From NCBI GenBank assembly GCA_014529385.2, contig CM043963.1:71070412-71132411 (forward strand): a stretch of DNA of 62,000 bases, in the 5' to 3' direction. The position numbers were made by a program, and so were the translations under genes. Origin of the DNA: Adiantum capillus-veneris. Taxonomy: Eukaryota > Streptophyta > Polypodiopsida > Polypodiales > Pteridaceae. Under the pieces are notes generated by a model, which was not told where the DNA came from, made no database searches, and was given only the letters and a program-made list of their open reading frames with translations. Numbering within the stretch: position 1 is the first letter of the stretch; the number at the start of each line of letters is the position of its first letter. Below are positions 19,513 through 32,304 of this stretch, one piece after another.

Positions 19513-20844
19513 TGTAACATTTAATGGTCTAGTAACTTGTGTGTAATGGAAAATAGCATGAACATAGTGAGCATTTCATTAGAATAGATTCCCAATGAGA
19601 ACAACAAGAGTGCTTGGGTGGAGAGAGCAACAAAAAGTATAACACCTAGTTAGATAGCATGACCAATACTTCAAAAGAGAGAAAAATTAAGCAACTGACA
19701 ACAATTGGGGACCGAATTTGCATGGAGCCGGTCCCCCCTCCAAAAGGCTTTGTATTATGGTTTCTCTCATCAAGAGAGACATTTTACAATACAGTTCTTT
19801 GTGTTCCTTCAATACTAGCTAGTGCTATGAAGATGGAAACTTCAAGAACTAAGCACAACACGTATTCAACACAACATCAGTTCCCTCATGGTCTCAAACC
19901 CAAGACCTCACACACCTTCGAAGATGGTGACAACTAGTGGGGTATGAGAGTAGATTGAGAGGAGATGAGCATATTAGCATAGATTAGCTTAGTAATTAGC
20001 ATGGTATAGGATATGAGCATGCATTGAACCTTGGCTCTTGGTTGGATTTGCATCACAAATCCAAGAGTTGTTGGTGTAGGCCTCCCTTCTCACATGCTTG
20101 GAGTAGGTGGTAAGATTTCCATGAAAGCTTGTGAAGGAGACAGAGAGTCTTCTTGCTTCACACATTGATTGTGTGAGTGTGTAAGGGAATAATTCCTTGA
20201 TAAAATCAGCCCCCCCTCTCTCTTGGTCAACCCCCTTGCTAATTGCTCATGTTACAGCCCTATTGGACCTCCCAGGCCTAGCCAATGGAAAGTAAGTAGC
20301 ATAAGTGATAGCCTTTGGACATGTGTCCCCCTTTCCCCTTTTGTGAGAGCTTTAGGTGATTAATAAATGCAACTAAACTCTCATTGGACCCCTTTGCCTC
20401 CTGGCCAATAGGAATCAGGCAAGCTATTGGGCTGTTGAATGCTCATTGGAGCCCTTGGGAGACTATCCAATAGTCTTCTAGAGAGATTAATTCTTATTGA
20501 TTTAAGTGTTTTTAAATTGATTAAACTATATTTACTCTAGCCTAATTCTCATTGGTTCACCTCCAAGGTCATCCAATAGGATTTGAATACACCTTGTGGG
20601 CATCTGGGCTAGGGAGCTAGCATGTGTCCCTCACTGCCTTTGTGTAAAGGGAGATTGTGGGCTGAACCCTAGGGTCTTTTAAGCCCCTTTGGCTCCCTAT
20701 TTTCCCTCCTTTGGATCCCTACTATGGCCGGTTTGCTAGCTTAACCAATATTCTAGCTTTTTCTCCCCTGGCACTCCCCATATTAAATGATCACTTTAAC
20801 ATGAGAAAATCATTTAGGAGAATTAGATATTGATTATTATGACA
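19513..20844 (-). repeat. Gypsy-2 3' LTR (left copy)
   Basis: Plus strand TGTAACATTTAATGG ... GATTATTATGACA. It matches 25428-27065 except for a deletion of roughly 265-300 bp around 20650. Between 20262 and 20577 there are nine ATTGG/CCAAT pentamers in both orientations. The ORF at 19659-19937 is inside the LTR, recurs in the other copies and shows no domain. Confidence 0.93.
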
Positions 20845-21819
20845 TTACCTCTCTCTTGGACTCGGGCTGCAGCACCTCTTCTTGTAGGTCTCGGCTATAC
20901 TCATCTACAGTGAAGATCTTCCCGTGTACCTTAAGTAGCAGTGGACTTTTTGATCTTCCCTCAATTACCTCAAAAGGTGCTTTTCCCGTGGAAGTATGTA
21001 CAGTGTTAATGTAGGCATACTCCACTAAGGGTAAGTACTTCTCCCATTGGAATCTTTCATCTACTTCCGTTACATAGGCTTTTAGTAGATTGAGAATTAT
21101 TAGGTTAGCTAATTCACTTTGGCCATCCGTTTGGGGGTGATAGGCCGAAGAGAAATTTAGCCTTGTCCCTAAATTCTCAAAGAGACCCTTCTAGAAATTA
21201 CTGGTCATTCTAGGATCTCTATCCGACACAATGGACATTGGCAATCCATGGTACTTGAATATTTGTGAAATGAAGAGGGTTGGCATTTGATGGGCTTGGA
21301 TGGTCTTTTTGACAAGTATAAAATGAGCTCGCTTATTGAACCTGTCTACTATCATCCATATTCCCATATTCCCATGGATAGACTTAGGCAATCCAAAGAT
21401 AAAGTCCATGGATATGCTCTCCCATGGTGAATTAGGGATTGCCAAAGGTTGAGAAATCCAGGCTGCTTCCCTCTATCAAACTTCGTCTTTTGGCATACCA
21501 CACATTTGGAAACATACTCTTGTATGTTTGCTTTCATGGTAGGCCAATAGAAATATGTTTCAATCCCCTTTAGGGTAGACTAAATCCCTTTATGCCCCGC
21601 ATAAGGAGGAGCATGAGATTCATACATTACTTTCTCACGTAGTGAGTTAGTAACGCATAGTCTATTGCCATAGAGAAGATAACCATCTTGTAAAGTAAAT
21701 GGTTCCTCTTTCTTCCCTAAAGCAAGGGCTGAAATCACATCTCTAAAATTGGGATCAATAGCATACTCATCTATCATTGAACATAGATCATTGTGAGTTG
21801 CTATGGAAACCGCATTCAC
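20837..21819 (-). pseudogene. Gypsy-2 integrase
   Basis: Pieces in order on the minus strand: an H2C2 zinc domain (21580-21819 and 21352-21537: YESHAPPYAGHKGI ... KCVVCQKTK); a catalytic core at 21191-21445 (SMDFIFGLPKS with the first Asp, YHGLPMSIVSDRDPRMTSNF with the second); and at 20837-21025 YAYINTVHTSTGKAPFEVI, the segment that follows the core. A stop at 21580-21582 and frame changes interrupt it. The C-terminal '[18 protein letters not shown]'-type segment kept in Gypsy-3 is missing, so the 3' end of the coding region was deleted and the frame now stops inside the LTR. Confidence 0.85.
20845..20857 (-). promoter_or_regulatory. Gypsy-2 polypurine tract
   Basis: Minus strand AAGAGAGAGGTAA, directly upstream of the 3' LTR (which starts TGTCATAATA on this strand). 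The integrase frame runs through it and stops inside the LTR (20837-20839). Confidence 0.8.
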
Positions 21820-21853
21820 TCTCGGCCATCTTGAGAGTGCATTGGCTACCTAA

Positions 21854-22860
21854 TTATGCTTGCCAACAACATGAGAAATATGAAAATGAAATTGCAAAAG
21901 AAATTTTGCCCACCTCATTTGTTTGTTGAAGAGTTTGGTCTGCATCATGAAGTACTAATGACTTTGTTGATCCGTTCACAGAATGAAAGGAGTGCCCAAT
22001 AAATAGTGCTTCCATGAGTCTAAGGCATGTAAACTGCGAGGAGTATCTTTTCATATATGCCTAGAACTTGCTCAACAGGGTCGAGCCTTCGACTTTCATA
22101 GCCTATGGCATGCCCTTCTTGGATCAAAACAGCTCCAAGGCAATCACCAGAAGCATCACATTGGACCTCAAATGGCTTTGAGAGATCCGGTAGTGTAAGC
22201 ACAGGTTGAGATGTAAGCTTTTCTTTAAGCTTTTCGAAAGCATTGTTCTCCTTGGCAGACCATGTGTACCTAAAGTTTTTCTTTGTTATGTCATGTAATG
22301 GTCCTGCTATTAGTGAGAACTTTTCTATGAAGCGTCTATAGTATGCACACATACCTATAAAGCTTCTTAGTTCATGAATATTCCTTGGTTTAGACCATCC
22401 TTTTATTACCTCTAACTTTGATGGATCCATTTGGATGCCATCTTGAGAGATAATGTGACCTAAATAGTGAATCTCTTGTAAGAAAAATTCACTTTTCTTT
22501 CAATTAACATAAAGTTTATTTTCTCTTAGAACTTGAAATATTACATGGAGGTGTTGCTTGCGTTCGTCTAATGAATTAGAGTAGATGATGATATCATCAA
22601 AGAACACTCCAATAAAGGTTTGGTAAGCCCTGAATAGCTTCTCCACCAAGCGGTTGAATGTGGCTGGTGCATTGGTCAAGCCAAAAGGCATGACAATGTA
22701 TTTGTAAAGACCAAACGTAGTGCGAAATGCGGTCTTTACAATGTCTTGATCAACTATCCTTATTTGATGATAGCCGCACTTTTTAGACCAATCATAATGA
22801 ATTAGATGGACCCTTGTAGCTTATCAAATAGGTCCTCTACCCGTGGAACAGGAAACTATT
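21854..22860 (-). pseudogene. Gypsy-2 reverse transcriptase and RNase H
   Basis: RT: MPFGLTNAPATFNRLVEKLF and a VFFDDIIIYS catalytic centre (22500-22691). Then SFIGMCAYYRRFIEKFS, SAKENNAFEKLKEKL and the RNase H start VQCDASGDCLGAVLIQ (22020-22430), with the rest in another frame down to 21854. Upstream RT (22700-22860) is present but broken: the equivalent of IRIVDQD and KTAFRTTFGLY can be read from the minus strand. FFDD in place of YxDD is normal for several chromovirus-like gypsy groups. Confidence 0.85.
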
Positions 22861-22877
22861 TTTGATAGTGATCCTAT

Positions 22878-23219
22878 TTAGTGCTCGATAGTGATCCTGT
22901 GCCCTAGGATTGCATCCTCATGCTTGAGAGGAGAGATAAAGAAGTCATCTTTGTCCACATAGCTTTGGACATGGAGCCTCAATTTCCCGATTAAGGGTGT
23001 GATTGAAGCTTCTTGCCCCTTGAAAGCATCGTCTGCGGGTAGGACATCTCCCATCTCGTAAGCTTGTATGCCTAGCTTTGTGGCCAACTCTGTGGATATG
23101 AAATTGTGAGTAGAACTAGGGTCAAAGAGAACAAAAGAATAACGTTCTCTTACCTTTCCCCAAGCATGGGATAGAGGAGATCCTTTGTGGTGAGTCTCCT
23201 CCTCTTGGATTTCGACCAA
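22878..23219 (-). pseudogene. Gypsy-2 protease with altered active site
   Basis: The frame reads VLFDPSSTHNFISTELATKL at residues 30-49 and ends in 'DAILGHRITIEH'. In active relatives the catalytic triplet is D-S-G or D-T-G; here it is D-P-S followed by Ser, so both the Ser and the essential Gly are gone. The surrounding fold (THNFIS, HEDAILG) is still recognisable. It follows the zinc knuckle and precedes RT in the usual order. Confidence 0.75.
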
Positions 23220-23480
23220 GGTAGCTCTAGGAGGTTCATGGTGGGTGTTCTTTTGGAGACAAGTGCGGTACGCATGCCCTTGCTCTCCGCACTTGAAACA
23301 ACGATTATCCTTGTGATAAAGCTCAAGCTCGTGAGGAGAGAGTTTATTTTTGCCTTTGTAAACTCCCTTCTCTTTAGCTTTGTTGGAATTGCCCTTAGGA
23401 GACTTTTGGACATTGTCCTTCCCCTTAGGCTCATTGGAACCCTTGTTTTCTATGGAATACCATATTAGAGAGTTTGAGAC
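23220..23480 (-). pseudogene. Gypsy-2 Gag zinc knuckle and basic linker
   Basis: On the minus strand a complete CCHC motif CFKCGEQGHAYRTC lies at 23259-23300. It is preceded by a Lys-rich linker (KSPKGNSNKAKEKGVYKGKN, partly out of frame) and NKLSPHELELYHKD-like sequence. This is the nucleocapsid part of Gag. The plus-strand ORF here is a shadow. Confidence 0.8.
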
Positions 23481-23516
23481 TTTAGAGCCAATTGGGGAAT
23501 CATCAATTTCTTGAAG

Positions 23517-23710
23517 ATTTGGCCATATGGAAAAATCTCAAACTATTTTCTAAGAGCAAAGACTTCCACAAGGTATCAGTTGATTTGGCCATATGGACAA
23601 ATCTCAAACTATTTTCTAAGAGCAAAGACTTCCACAAGGTATTAGTTGAAAAGGTCTTCCGAAACATGCTCTGAAAACTTTGGCTAAGATTTGGCCATGT
23701 GGTCAAATCT
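23517..23710. repeat. 66-bp tandem duplication in the Gypsy-2 Gag linker
   Basis: A unit starting GGCCATATGG (23521) is repeated at 23587, with a third, diverged partial copy near 23690 (GGCCATGTGG). The period is 66 bp, that is 22 codons, so on the minus strand it gives a duplicated peptide with SLLLENSLRF and HMAKS. Gypsy-3 lacks the segment. Confidence 0.8.
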
Positions 23711-23784
23711 TAAGCTCATTTTGAAAATGGACATTGAGAAATTCCCAATTTCACTAATATGGTGTTATGGGCTTAAAATTTCCT

Positions 23785-25065
23785 CTAGCCCCCATTTGGA
23801 AATTGATTCGAGAAGCCACCATAGCATATATGGTGTATAACCGCCGATATGGTGCGTGGCGTTTGGGAGTTGGCATACTCCTCCATTTCTTCAGTTAAGC
23901 TTGCACAAAATTGTTGGTTTTGCTCTCCAAAATCCAACTTTTTGAAGAAAGTGGCTTTGAGTTGTAGGTCCCAAAACTTGTCTACATATTTGTGAATGGA
24001 TTGATAGGGAGAGAGCTTCAAGCTTCACCATTCAATGAGTACTTTGTCTTTGGCATCGGTGGCCAAAAAGTGCTTCATAATGGAAGTTCTTAAATCTTTC
24101 CATGTTCGCGGAGCTTCACCGTTGGCCCGTAGGCTAGACTACCATTGCCTGGAGAACTTTTGAAAGTGCATAGATACATGGTGTAGCTTAGAGGACTCCA
24201 TGAATCCCTCATCTCCAAACGCCGCATTGAATTGTTGGATAAAGGCCAAGACTTTGTCCGTAGCACCAAAGGTGCCATTGTAAGTAAGGAAAGAGATGCT
24301 CTTCCCTCCCTCTTTGAACTTCTTGAGCCTGGATGACCTCTTCCATGCGACATAGGATTTCCTATGGCCTTTTTTTTTAATGGTTCAAAGGATGCACCAT
24401 CATTTTCTTCAGAAGGTGAAGAATTTGAGGAAGATGGAGAAGAGGATGACCTCTTTCTTGCCTTTTTCTTACCTTGATCTTCTTCGTCTTCACCATCACT
24501 TTCATAAGAGGAAGAGGATGAAGAAGATGGAGAAGAGGGTGTCCTCTTTCTTGCCTTTTTCTTCTCTTGCTTTTTGTCATCCCTCTTTGAAATAGGGTGT
24601 GGAGAAGTATGTGATGGTCTTCTCCGTTTTGGAGGTGATGGAGAGCATTTAGCCCGCCGTCTTTATGGAGCCATCAACGTCGAGGTGGCAGGAGACTCAC
24701 TTCTTTCTCGTTCCTTTGGTGGGGGGCTCTTGAATTCTCCTTTGAGAAGGAGATTCATCATCAATGAAAAAATTTATGAGTCCTTCATATGGATCCTCTT
24801 CTTCTTCCCGAATCAGAGAGAGGACTCTTTTGGAAGTCTCACAAGGAGGCTTCCTAGGTGCTCTCTTGTCATGGTGGAGAGCTTGGAGAATCCCATGAGC
24901 ACGAAGCTGCCATTGCAATTCACTTTGGAGGGATGGATTCCCCGTGGCTTGTTGAAGCCTAGAAACAAGATAATTAACAAGCATCGGGGCATCATTAGTA
25001 GCATGCTCAATAGCAAAATCAAAGTTATCAACATTAATTTCACTCTCTTTACTATTGTCATCCAT
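23785..25065 (-). pseudogene. Gypsy-2 Gag
   Basis: The ATG at 25065 opens MDDNSKESEINVDNFDFAIE and a helical N-terminal region. A Ser/Lys/Glu-rich low-complexity block follows (24380-24660: KKKARKRTPSSPSSSSSS). The capsid-like domain spans about 24350-23790 (SFLTYNGTFGATDKVLAFIQ, MHFQKFSRQWWSSLRANGEA, SIHKYVDKFWDLQLKATFFK, EEYANSQTPRTISAVIHH). Stops and frame changes, for example at 24023 and around 24370-24700, divide it. Gypsy-3 carries the same protein in better condition at 57574-58834. Confidence 0.85.
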
Positions 25066-25414
25066 TCTAACAACTTTTAGGTGTACTTTGGCACTTCAAT
25101 CCCTAGTTGCTACTCCTCTTTACCCCTTTAGAAAAAGCACTTAAGCTACTGTACCCGTGGCTCAAATACCATTAATTGCATGGAATAGAAGAGAGGGTCT
25201 TTCAACACCAAAACAACACCGGCTCCTGATCCCCATAGGACTTGACTATTAAGACCATAGCTCTCGACGGTGATGCCGTGTTAACTTCACGAAGGCAGGT
25301 GCACTGCAAGGTTTAAAATTCCCTATTGTACTTACTCACATGCAATTAATAATACCAACCATTTATAGCTAGCTTTAGGACCTCCCTTCTTGAGCAAGAA
25401 AAGAGAAAATTTAT

Positions 25415-25427
25415 GCTCTGATACAAA
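25415..25427 (-). promoter_or_regulatory. Gypsy-2 primer-binding site (iMet-like, mutated)
   Basis: Minus strand TTTGTATCAGAGC next to the LTR end. It matches the tRNA-iMet complement TGGTATCAGAGC except near the first bases. Gypsy-3 has TTGGTATCAGAAC at the same place. Confidence 0.75.
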
Positions 25428-27065
<1,638 letters not shown>

Positions 27066-27154
27066 CACTAAGTAATACACTCTCTATTGTGTGCCTTGAA
27101 ATTCCTTCGTCTTGTCCAAGTTATGTGTGTTTTCTTGCAACCCTAATTCCAATA
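27066..27154 (+). repeat. Copia-2 5' LTR, right part
   Basis: It continues the LTR split at 19512: CACTAAGTAATACACTCTCT ... CTAATTCCAATA. It matches the last ~87 bp of the Copia-1 LTR; the terminal CA has become TA. Confidence 0.92.
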
Positions 27155-27156
27155 AT

Positions 27157-27168
27157 TGGTATCAGAGC
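27157..27168 (+). promoter_or_regulatory. Copia-2 primer-binding site
   Basis: TGGTATCAGAGC, same spacing from the LTR end as in Copia-1; tRNA-iMet type. Confidence 0.9.
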
Positions 27169-27506
27169 AGGTTGCATCCTCCCAGGCTTAGTCGCCAGTA
27201 GCTCTAGCCAACATGCCTGCTCACTTTCTCCGATTTGAGTGAGCTTTGGCGAGCATTCTTAGGTTGATTTTTTTTTTGGCAAGCTTGTAGCGTTTAGTCA
27301 GCTTAGATTTTTGATTTGGCCTCTGTTTCCACTACAGGTAGTAGTATTACACATACTATTTTGTCATTTTGTGCAAAATTTTTGTAAGTGCCGTTTTTTG
27401 CATAACAGGTCCTTACATTTTTCTAAGGTTTGTGCTATATAGCATTTGTTGTTCCCGCTTCATTTCTCCTCTTTTTGGGAATTTTTCACATCAAGTGCAT
27501 CATTTA

Positions 27507-30473
27507 ATGGCTAACAACAACACAGATGTGTTCAAGATATTTACTGGATGGGGAAAATTATCCTATGTGGGCTTACATGTTGCAACATGTTCTTGTGTCA
27601 AGGGGCGTCAAGAATATTGTGCAGCGCATTGATGTACGTTCTGGTTCTAAGGATGTAGGCAATGTTGAGGATGTTGCCGATCTTACTGCAAGGATTGCTG
27701 CTGTTAGCATTGTTTTACCTACAGCAGGACAATCTTGTTGGGATGTAAAGGATGCACAAGCTCATGTGTTGATTGTGTTATCCTCACATTTGTTCAACAA
27801 AATCTGCAAAACAAGCTTGGGATATTTTGGTTGGTCTTTATGCAAGCCATAATGATGTAAAAATTGCATTGCTACATAAAGAGCTAGAGTCGAAGATTAT
27901 GCATGAGAAAGATGATATGGATATTCTCCTTGCTGGTGTCAAGGATATCAATGAGCAAATTATTTCTACAGGTGAAGTCATTTCTGACAGTTCCCTTGTG
28001 CAGACTATTCTTGATGCCTTACTAGATTCTTACCAGACTTTTGCTGGTACTTGGAGACTTATGACCCAAGGAAATCTTGAAGATGTCAAGTTTGATGCAT
28101 TATGCACATTGCTATTGCAAGAATCACTTTCCAGAAAAAAGAAGACTAGACAACATGCAGTTGAACAAGCTTTTATTGCTGCTCAAAGAAAGGGTGGTAA
28201 CAACAATGCAGCCACTTCTTATGGTTCTTCTGTGAGTGGAAAATCACCTATTCCTAATGCTTCTGCTAGCAGAAATTCATCTGGAAATTTTTGTGATAAG
28301 GGAAAAAACAAGATGTGTTGCCATTATTGTAAAGCTAATGATCACTTCATCAAGTAGTGTCCTAAATTGAAGGCCAAAGAGGCTAAGAAAAGAGGGTGGT
28401 TCCACTACAAATTCTAGTTCCACTACAAATGCAGCTATTGTTGAGTCTTCTGTGAAAGGAGACTGTGATGTTGATGTTGATGCAGAATGGGCTTTTAGTG
28501 CAAAGTGTACCTATAATCCTGCTTTCCATGATTCATGCATGTCAATTACTACAGACTCACATGTGTGGTATTTTGATAGTGGTGCTACAAAGCACATTAC
28601 CTCACATAGTGATTTGTTTATATCTCTTGAGTCTGTCCCTCATGGGAATTTAGTTACTTGTGCCAACAATGCCTCTTATCCGGTTCAGGGAGTTGGAAAG
28701 ATTGTGCTTATTGTTGCAAAATGGTAGTTATTTCCCACTCGTTGATGCACTTTATGTACCTGGGATCAAGAAGAATCTTTTGTTTGTATCTACACTTGCT
28801 AGATTAGTTCTTGTAGTCAAATTTGTGGATGACAGATTTACAGTACATGATCTCAGTTTTGGTTGATGAAATTATTGCATCTGGCATTTTATGCCGTGGG
28901 TTGTATAAGCTCACTTTGTATGACAAGTGTGGACAAAATTTTGCAAATGCAATTTTGAATTCAAAGGCTATTCCAGATGCAAAACTTTGGCATGCATGTT
29001 TTGGTCATCTAAATTTTTCCAGTTTGCTGCGTTTGTAGAAATCTAATATGGTTGCTTCTTTGGCCACTTGAAGCACCTGTCAAAAACTTTTGTGAGGGCT
29101 GTATTTTGGGTAAGATGCAGCGTTCTAAGTTTTTAAGGGATGGTTCAGTTAGGGGCACATGTAGGTTGGAGCTTGTGCATAGTGATATTTATGGGCCCAT
29201 GAAATCTCCTTCCTTGGGAAATTACCTTTACTTCGTGACTTTCATTGATGATTACTCCAGGAATGCATGGGTATTTCTGCTTAAAGAGAAATCTGTAGTT
29301 TCTATGTGCTTCAAACAATTTTTGGCTATGGCTGAAAATGTGTTGAAATGTACTATGGGCACCCTCCGTTCCGATCGAGGGGGGGAGTATATGTCTCATG
29401 AATTTAATGCATTTCTGGCTAGTTGTGGGATAAAACATCAATGTATAGTGCCTTATACACCTCAGCAAAATGGTGTTGCTGAAAGGAAAAACAGGTCTCT
29501 TACAGAAATGGCATGATGTATGGTCAAAAGTCAAGCTTTGGCACATTCTTTTTGGCTTGAGTCCATCCTGTGTGCCACTTATGTACTAAATAGGTGTCCT
29601 ATACAAAAGCTTTGCAGTCTATTACTCCATATGAAGCATGGCATGATAGAAAGCATTCTATGAGCAAATGTGTGTTTTGGCTGTTTGGCATATGCTTTGG
29701 TGCCACAAACACAACGCAAAAAAATGGATAATAAGGCTGTCAAATGTATATTTTTTTTGTTATAGTGCTGAAAGCAAAGGTTACAGTTTGTATCATCCAC
29801 GAACAAAGTGTATTTTGGTTATGTTGTGTTTGTGAAAGATTCTATTTGTCCTTGATGTCATGTACTAGAGATAGTAATGTAAGCTCACAGGACATTTATG
29901 ACACTTTCTTGCCTCTTTTCAATGGTGGAAGTGCGAACGTAAATTCCAATGAGGCAAATGTATAGCCTATGGGGGTTTCAAAAATTATTACAGATCAACC
30001 TATTACTGATGTAGATGTACATGATGTACTTGATGAGGAAAGGGCTGAAAATGAGCCGGCTAGAGGTATGCCAAAATCGTTGGTGCATACATTGCGTGAT
30101 AGTAAATTGGATGCACCTTTGTCTAGTCGTACTCGTTCAAGTTCTTGCCATGCACTTTATGCATCAGATTGTTATGCTTTGGCCGTGTCTAGCCTACATG
30201 ATGTTGAGGAATCTCTATCTTTTGATGAAGCATAGAATTTAGAAAATTGGATGCTGCCATGCAATCAAAATATGATGCACTTATAGAAAATGACACATGG
30301 ACTTTATATGATTTTCCTCCTATAAAAAAGCCATTGGTACAAAGTGGATTTACAAGCTGAACCGCAAGCCGAATGGTGAGATTGATCGCTATAAGGCTCG
30401 ACTTGTTGCAAAGGGTTATGCACAGCAAAAAGGCATAGATTATGAAGAGACTTTTGCTCTCATTTGTCGTATG
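27507..30473 (+). pseudogene. Copia-2 gag-pol relic, truncated in RT
   Basis: The ATG at 27507 starts MANNNTDVFK, like Copia-1. Gag pieces lie at 27526-28357 and a knuckle CHYCKANDHFIK at 28318-28355, with a TAG in place of the next Ser codon (28354-28356). The protease site WYFDSGATKHI is near 28566, and integrase runs to 29516 with TLRSDRGGEY and PYTPQQNGVAERKNRS. The tail runs to 30235. The first part of RT (AIGTKWIYKLNRKPNGEIDR-like, ARLVAKGYAQQKGIDYEET) ends abruptly near 30473. There are many stops and indels. The DNA is closely similar to Copia-1 and it is the older copy. At the position of the Copia-1 TGA (7179) this copy has TGG. The 3' half and 3' LTR are absent from the window. Confidence 0.92.
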
Positions 30474-30984
30474 AGTGCCAGAAATCTATAAATAGGACCC
30501 CCTTGCTTCACAATTTCACTCAAACTCGGAGACCTTGCCATTTCTCTCTCACATATAGAGAAACTCTACTAAAAAATCACTAAAGAGCAAAAAATCTAGC
30601 TGATTATCAATGGTAATTAGCCTAATCACTTGTTAGTTAGTAAAGTTATGCTAAACTACCTCTATTTTCTTAATTAATCCAATTAATGGATTAATTAAGA
30701 AGATTAAACTTCTTTATATTATAAATTACTCTCTTAACTATTCTGTTAACTACTTAGATTAAGATTAGGGGTATTAATCTAATTAATGATTAAACCATAT
30801 TAGGACTGAAATAAATATTTTTAGTCTTGAATTAAGTATAATTATAAAATTTGACCTTAGATTAGTACAAGATAGTTATCAGATCTTGATTAGGTTGTTA
30901 AGAAGCTAGAAAAACTATATCATAATTTTATGATAAGTTTTTGTAATTAATTAGGCAGAAAATAACTAATTTTAACCAAAAAAC
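30474..30984 (+). promoter_or_regulatory. TATA-containing segment after the Copia-2 break
   Basis: Immediately after the truncated RT, TATAAATA at 30487-30494 is followed by GGACCCCC and a CT-rich stretch (TTCACAATTTCACTCAAACT), the look of a plant core promoter and leader. From about 30540 the sequence is very AT-rich. No gene start is convincing before 32122. It could be a solo or truncated LTR of another element or the edge of an unrecognised repeat. Confidence 0.35.
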
Positions 30985-31640
30985 TAATGGGAAACCTACT
31001 TGATTAGCTCAAATATTCCTAAGCTAATTATTGCAATTATGAAACATAGTTAGCAACACGGGGTGATTACCTCATTAACAAAAAGTTAGTCTAAGTTTTT
31101 AATTAATAAAAAACTAGCTATTTTTAACCACAAATTAAAAGGAGAAACTAGCTAATCAAATTAGATACTTATGTGCTATTTATTAGAGTTAGTATACATT
31201 ATGTGTAACCCTTAAGAATTAGCATAGATCAAAAAGTTAATTTAGCTATTAAATTAAGCCAAAATAGTCTGATTTAGCTAAAAATAAAAGGGGAAAATTA
31301 GCCAATCAAGTGAGATAATTATGTGCTACTATTAGATCTAGTAAACATGATAATTATCTTATGGTCAAAAATTAATCTAGATATTTAATTAAGCCAAAAT
31401 AGACTAATTTTAGTTGAAATTAAAAAGGGGAAATTAGCTAATCAATTTAAATAATTAAGTGCTATTTATGAGAGTTATTATACATTATAAATAACCCGTG
31501 ATAATAAGCTTAAGGTCAAAAAAATAATCTAGCTATTTAATTAAGCCAAAACAAACTGGTTTTTTCTAAAAATAAAAGACAAAAACTAGATAACTAATTT
31601 GGATAAGTACAAGGTAATTACCAAAGTTAGGAATATTATT
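30985..31640. repeat. Four to five diverged tandem copies of a ~150-bp AT-rich unit
   Basis: A unit with GGGGAAAATTAGCTAATCAA, TAATTATGTGCTATTTAT, ATACATTAT, GGTCAAAAA and TTTAATTAAGCCAAAATAGA recurs. The GGGGAAA anchor lies at about 31141, 31290, 31427 and 31578, with a weaker copy near 30990. Spacings are 149, 137 and 151 bp. No coding content. Confidence 0.8.
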
Positions 31641-32121
31641 ATCTACTTGTGATAATTATAACATAACTAATTAATTAGTTTAAGTAATTACAAGTGATCA
31701 AAAGCCTTATTTTGAGCTGAAATTTAATTAGGATAAATAGAAATTATTGTTAAAGGTCTCTAGAAAAATTACTAGAAGTATAAACCATTGATATAAAGCT
31801 AAGGAAATTCAATCTTTAAGAGATAATGAATATACTAAATATTAAGCAAAAAATAAGTAGATTTTAAGCTTAATAAAGATCAAAAAATTAGGAAAAATAC
31901 CTAGAAATTTATAAGAAAATTAAGAGAGCTTAGAGAATCCTTAAGGAAGCTATGATAAAGTTATCTTATCCATATAAGCAAATAAGAAATTACCAGCTAG
32001 GACTACAAATTTAACCTTAGTTGGGTTAAAAAGAGGAATTAGATTGAATAGGAAGGTTAAGTCAAGTTTTTGGATGATTTACCTAATAAATAGACATCCT
32101 TTTTTATAAGGATAAAAAGTC
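31641..32121. other. AT-rich spacer, nothing recognised
   Basis: Continues the AT-rich leader-like stretch down to the small ORF at 32122. No open frame, motif or repeat that I can support. Confidence 0.3.
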
Positions 32122-32304
32122 ATGGCACCAAAAAGGAGCTGATCTAGTCCTCAATCTGATGATGAGGGTGGCGTTCCTAAAAGAGCTAGAGCGTTGCATG
32201 ACGACGAGGCTGGGCCTAGTAATAGGCCTACTGATGAGAGCATTTGGACCCTGACACTGCAACAAATTCCCAAACGTCCGAGGTGGGTCTTCATTATAAT
32301 TTAA
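32122..32304 (+). pseudogene. Small basic/acidic ORF with one internal stop, unknown
   Basis: The ATG at 32122 opens a 60-codon frame with a TGA at codon 7 (32140-32142). It reads MAPKRS, then SSPQSDDEGGVPKRARALHD and DDEAGPSNRPTDESIW. PKRS and PKRAR look like nuclear localisation signals next to an acidic patch. CGAGGTGGGT at about 32279-32288 could be a 5' splice site, so this may be a first exon. No family recognised. It follows the TATA segment by 1.6 kb. A chance ORF cannot be excluded. Confidence 0.3.

Noticed and set aside
19659-19937. Conserved ORF (MTNTSKERKIK...) repeated at 25574 and 54901
   Set aside because: It recurs only because it lies in each Gypsy-2 family LTR. Length and end differ between copies and no domain is visible.
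30985-31640. CRISPR-like array
   Set aside because: The units are ~150 bp, diverged and without regular spacers, in a eukaryotic context.
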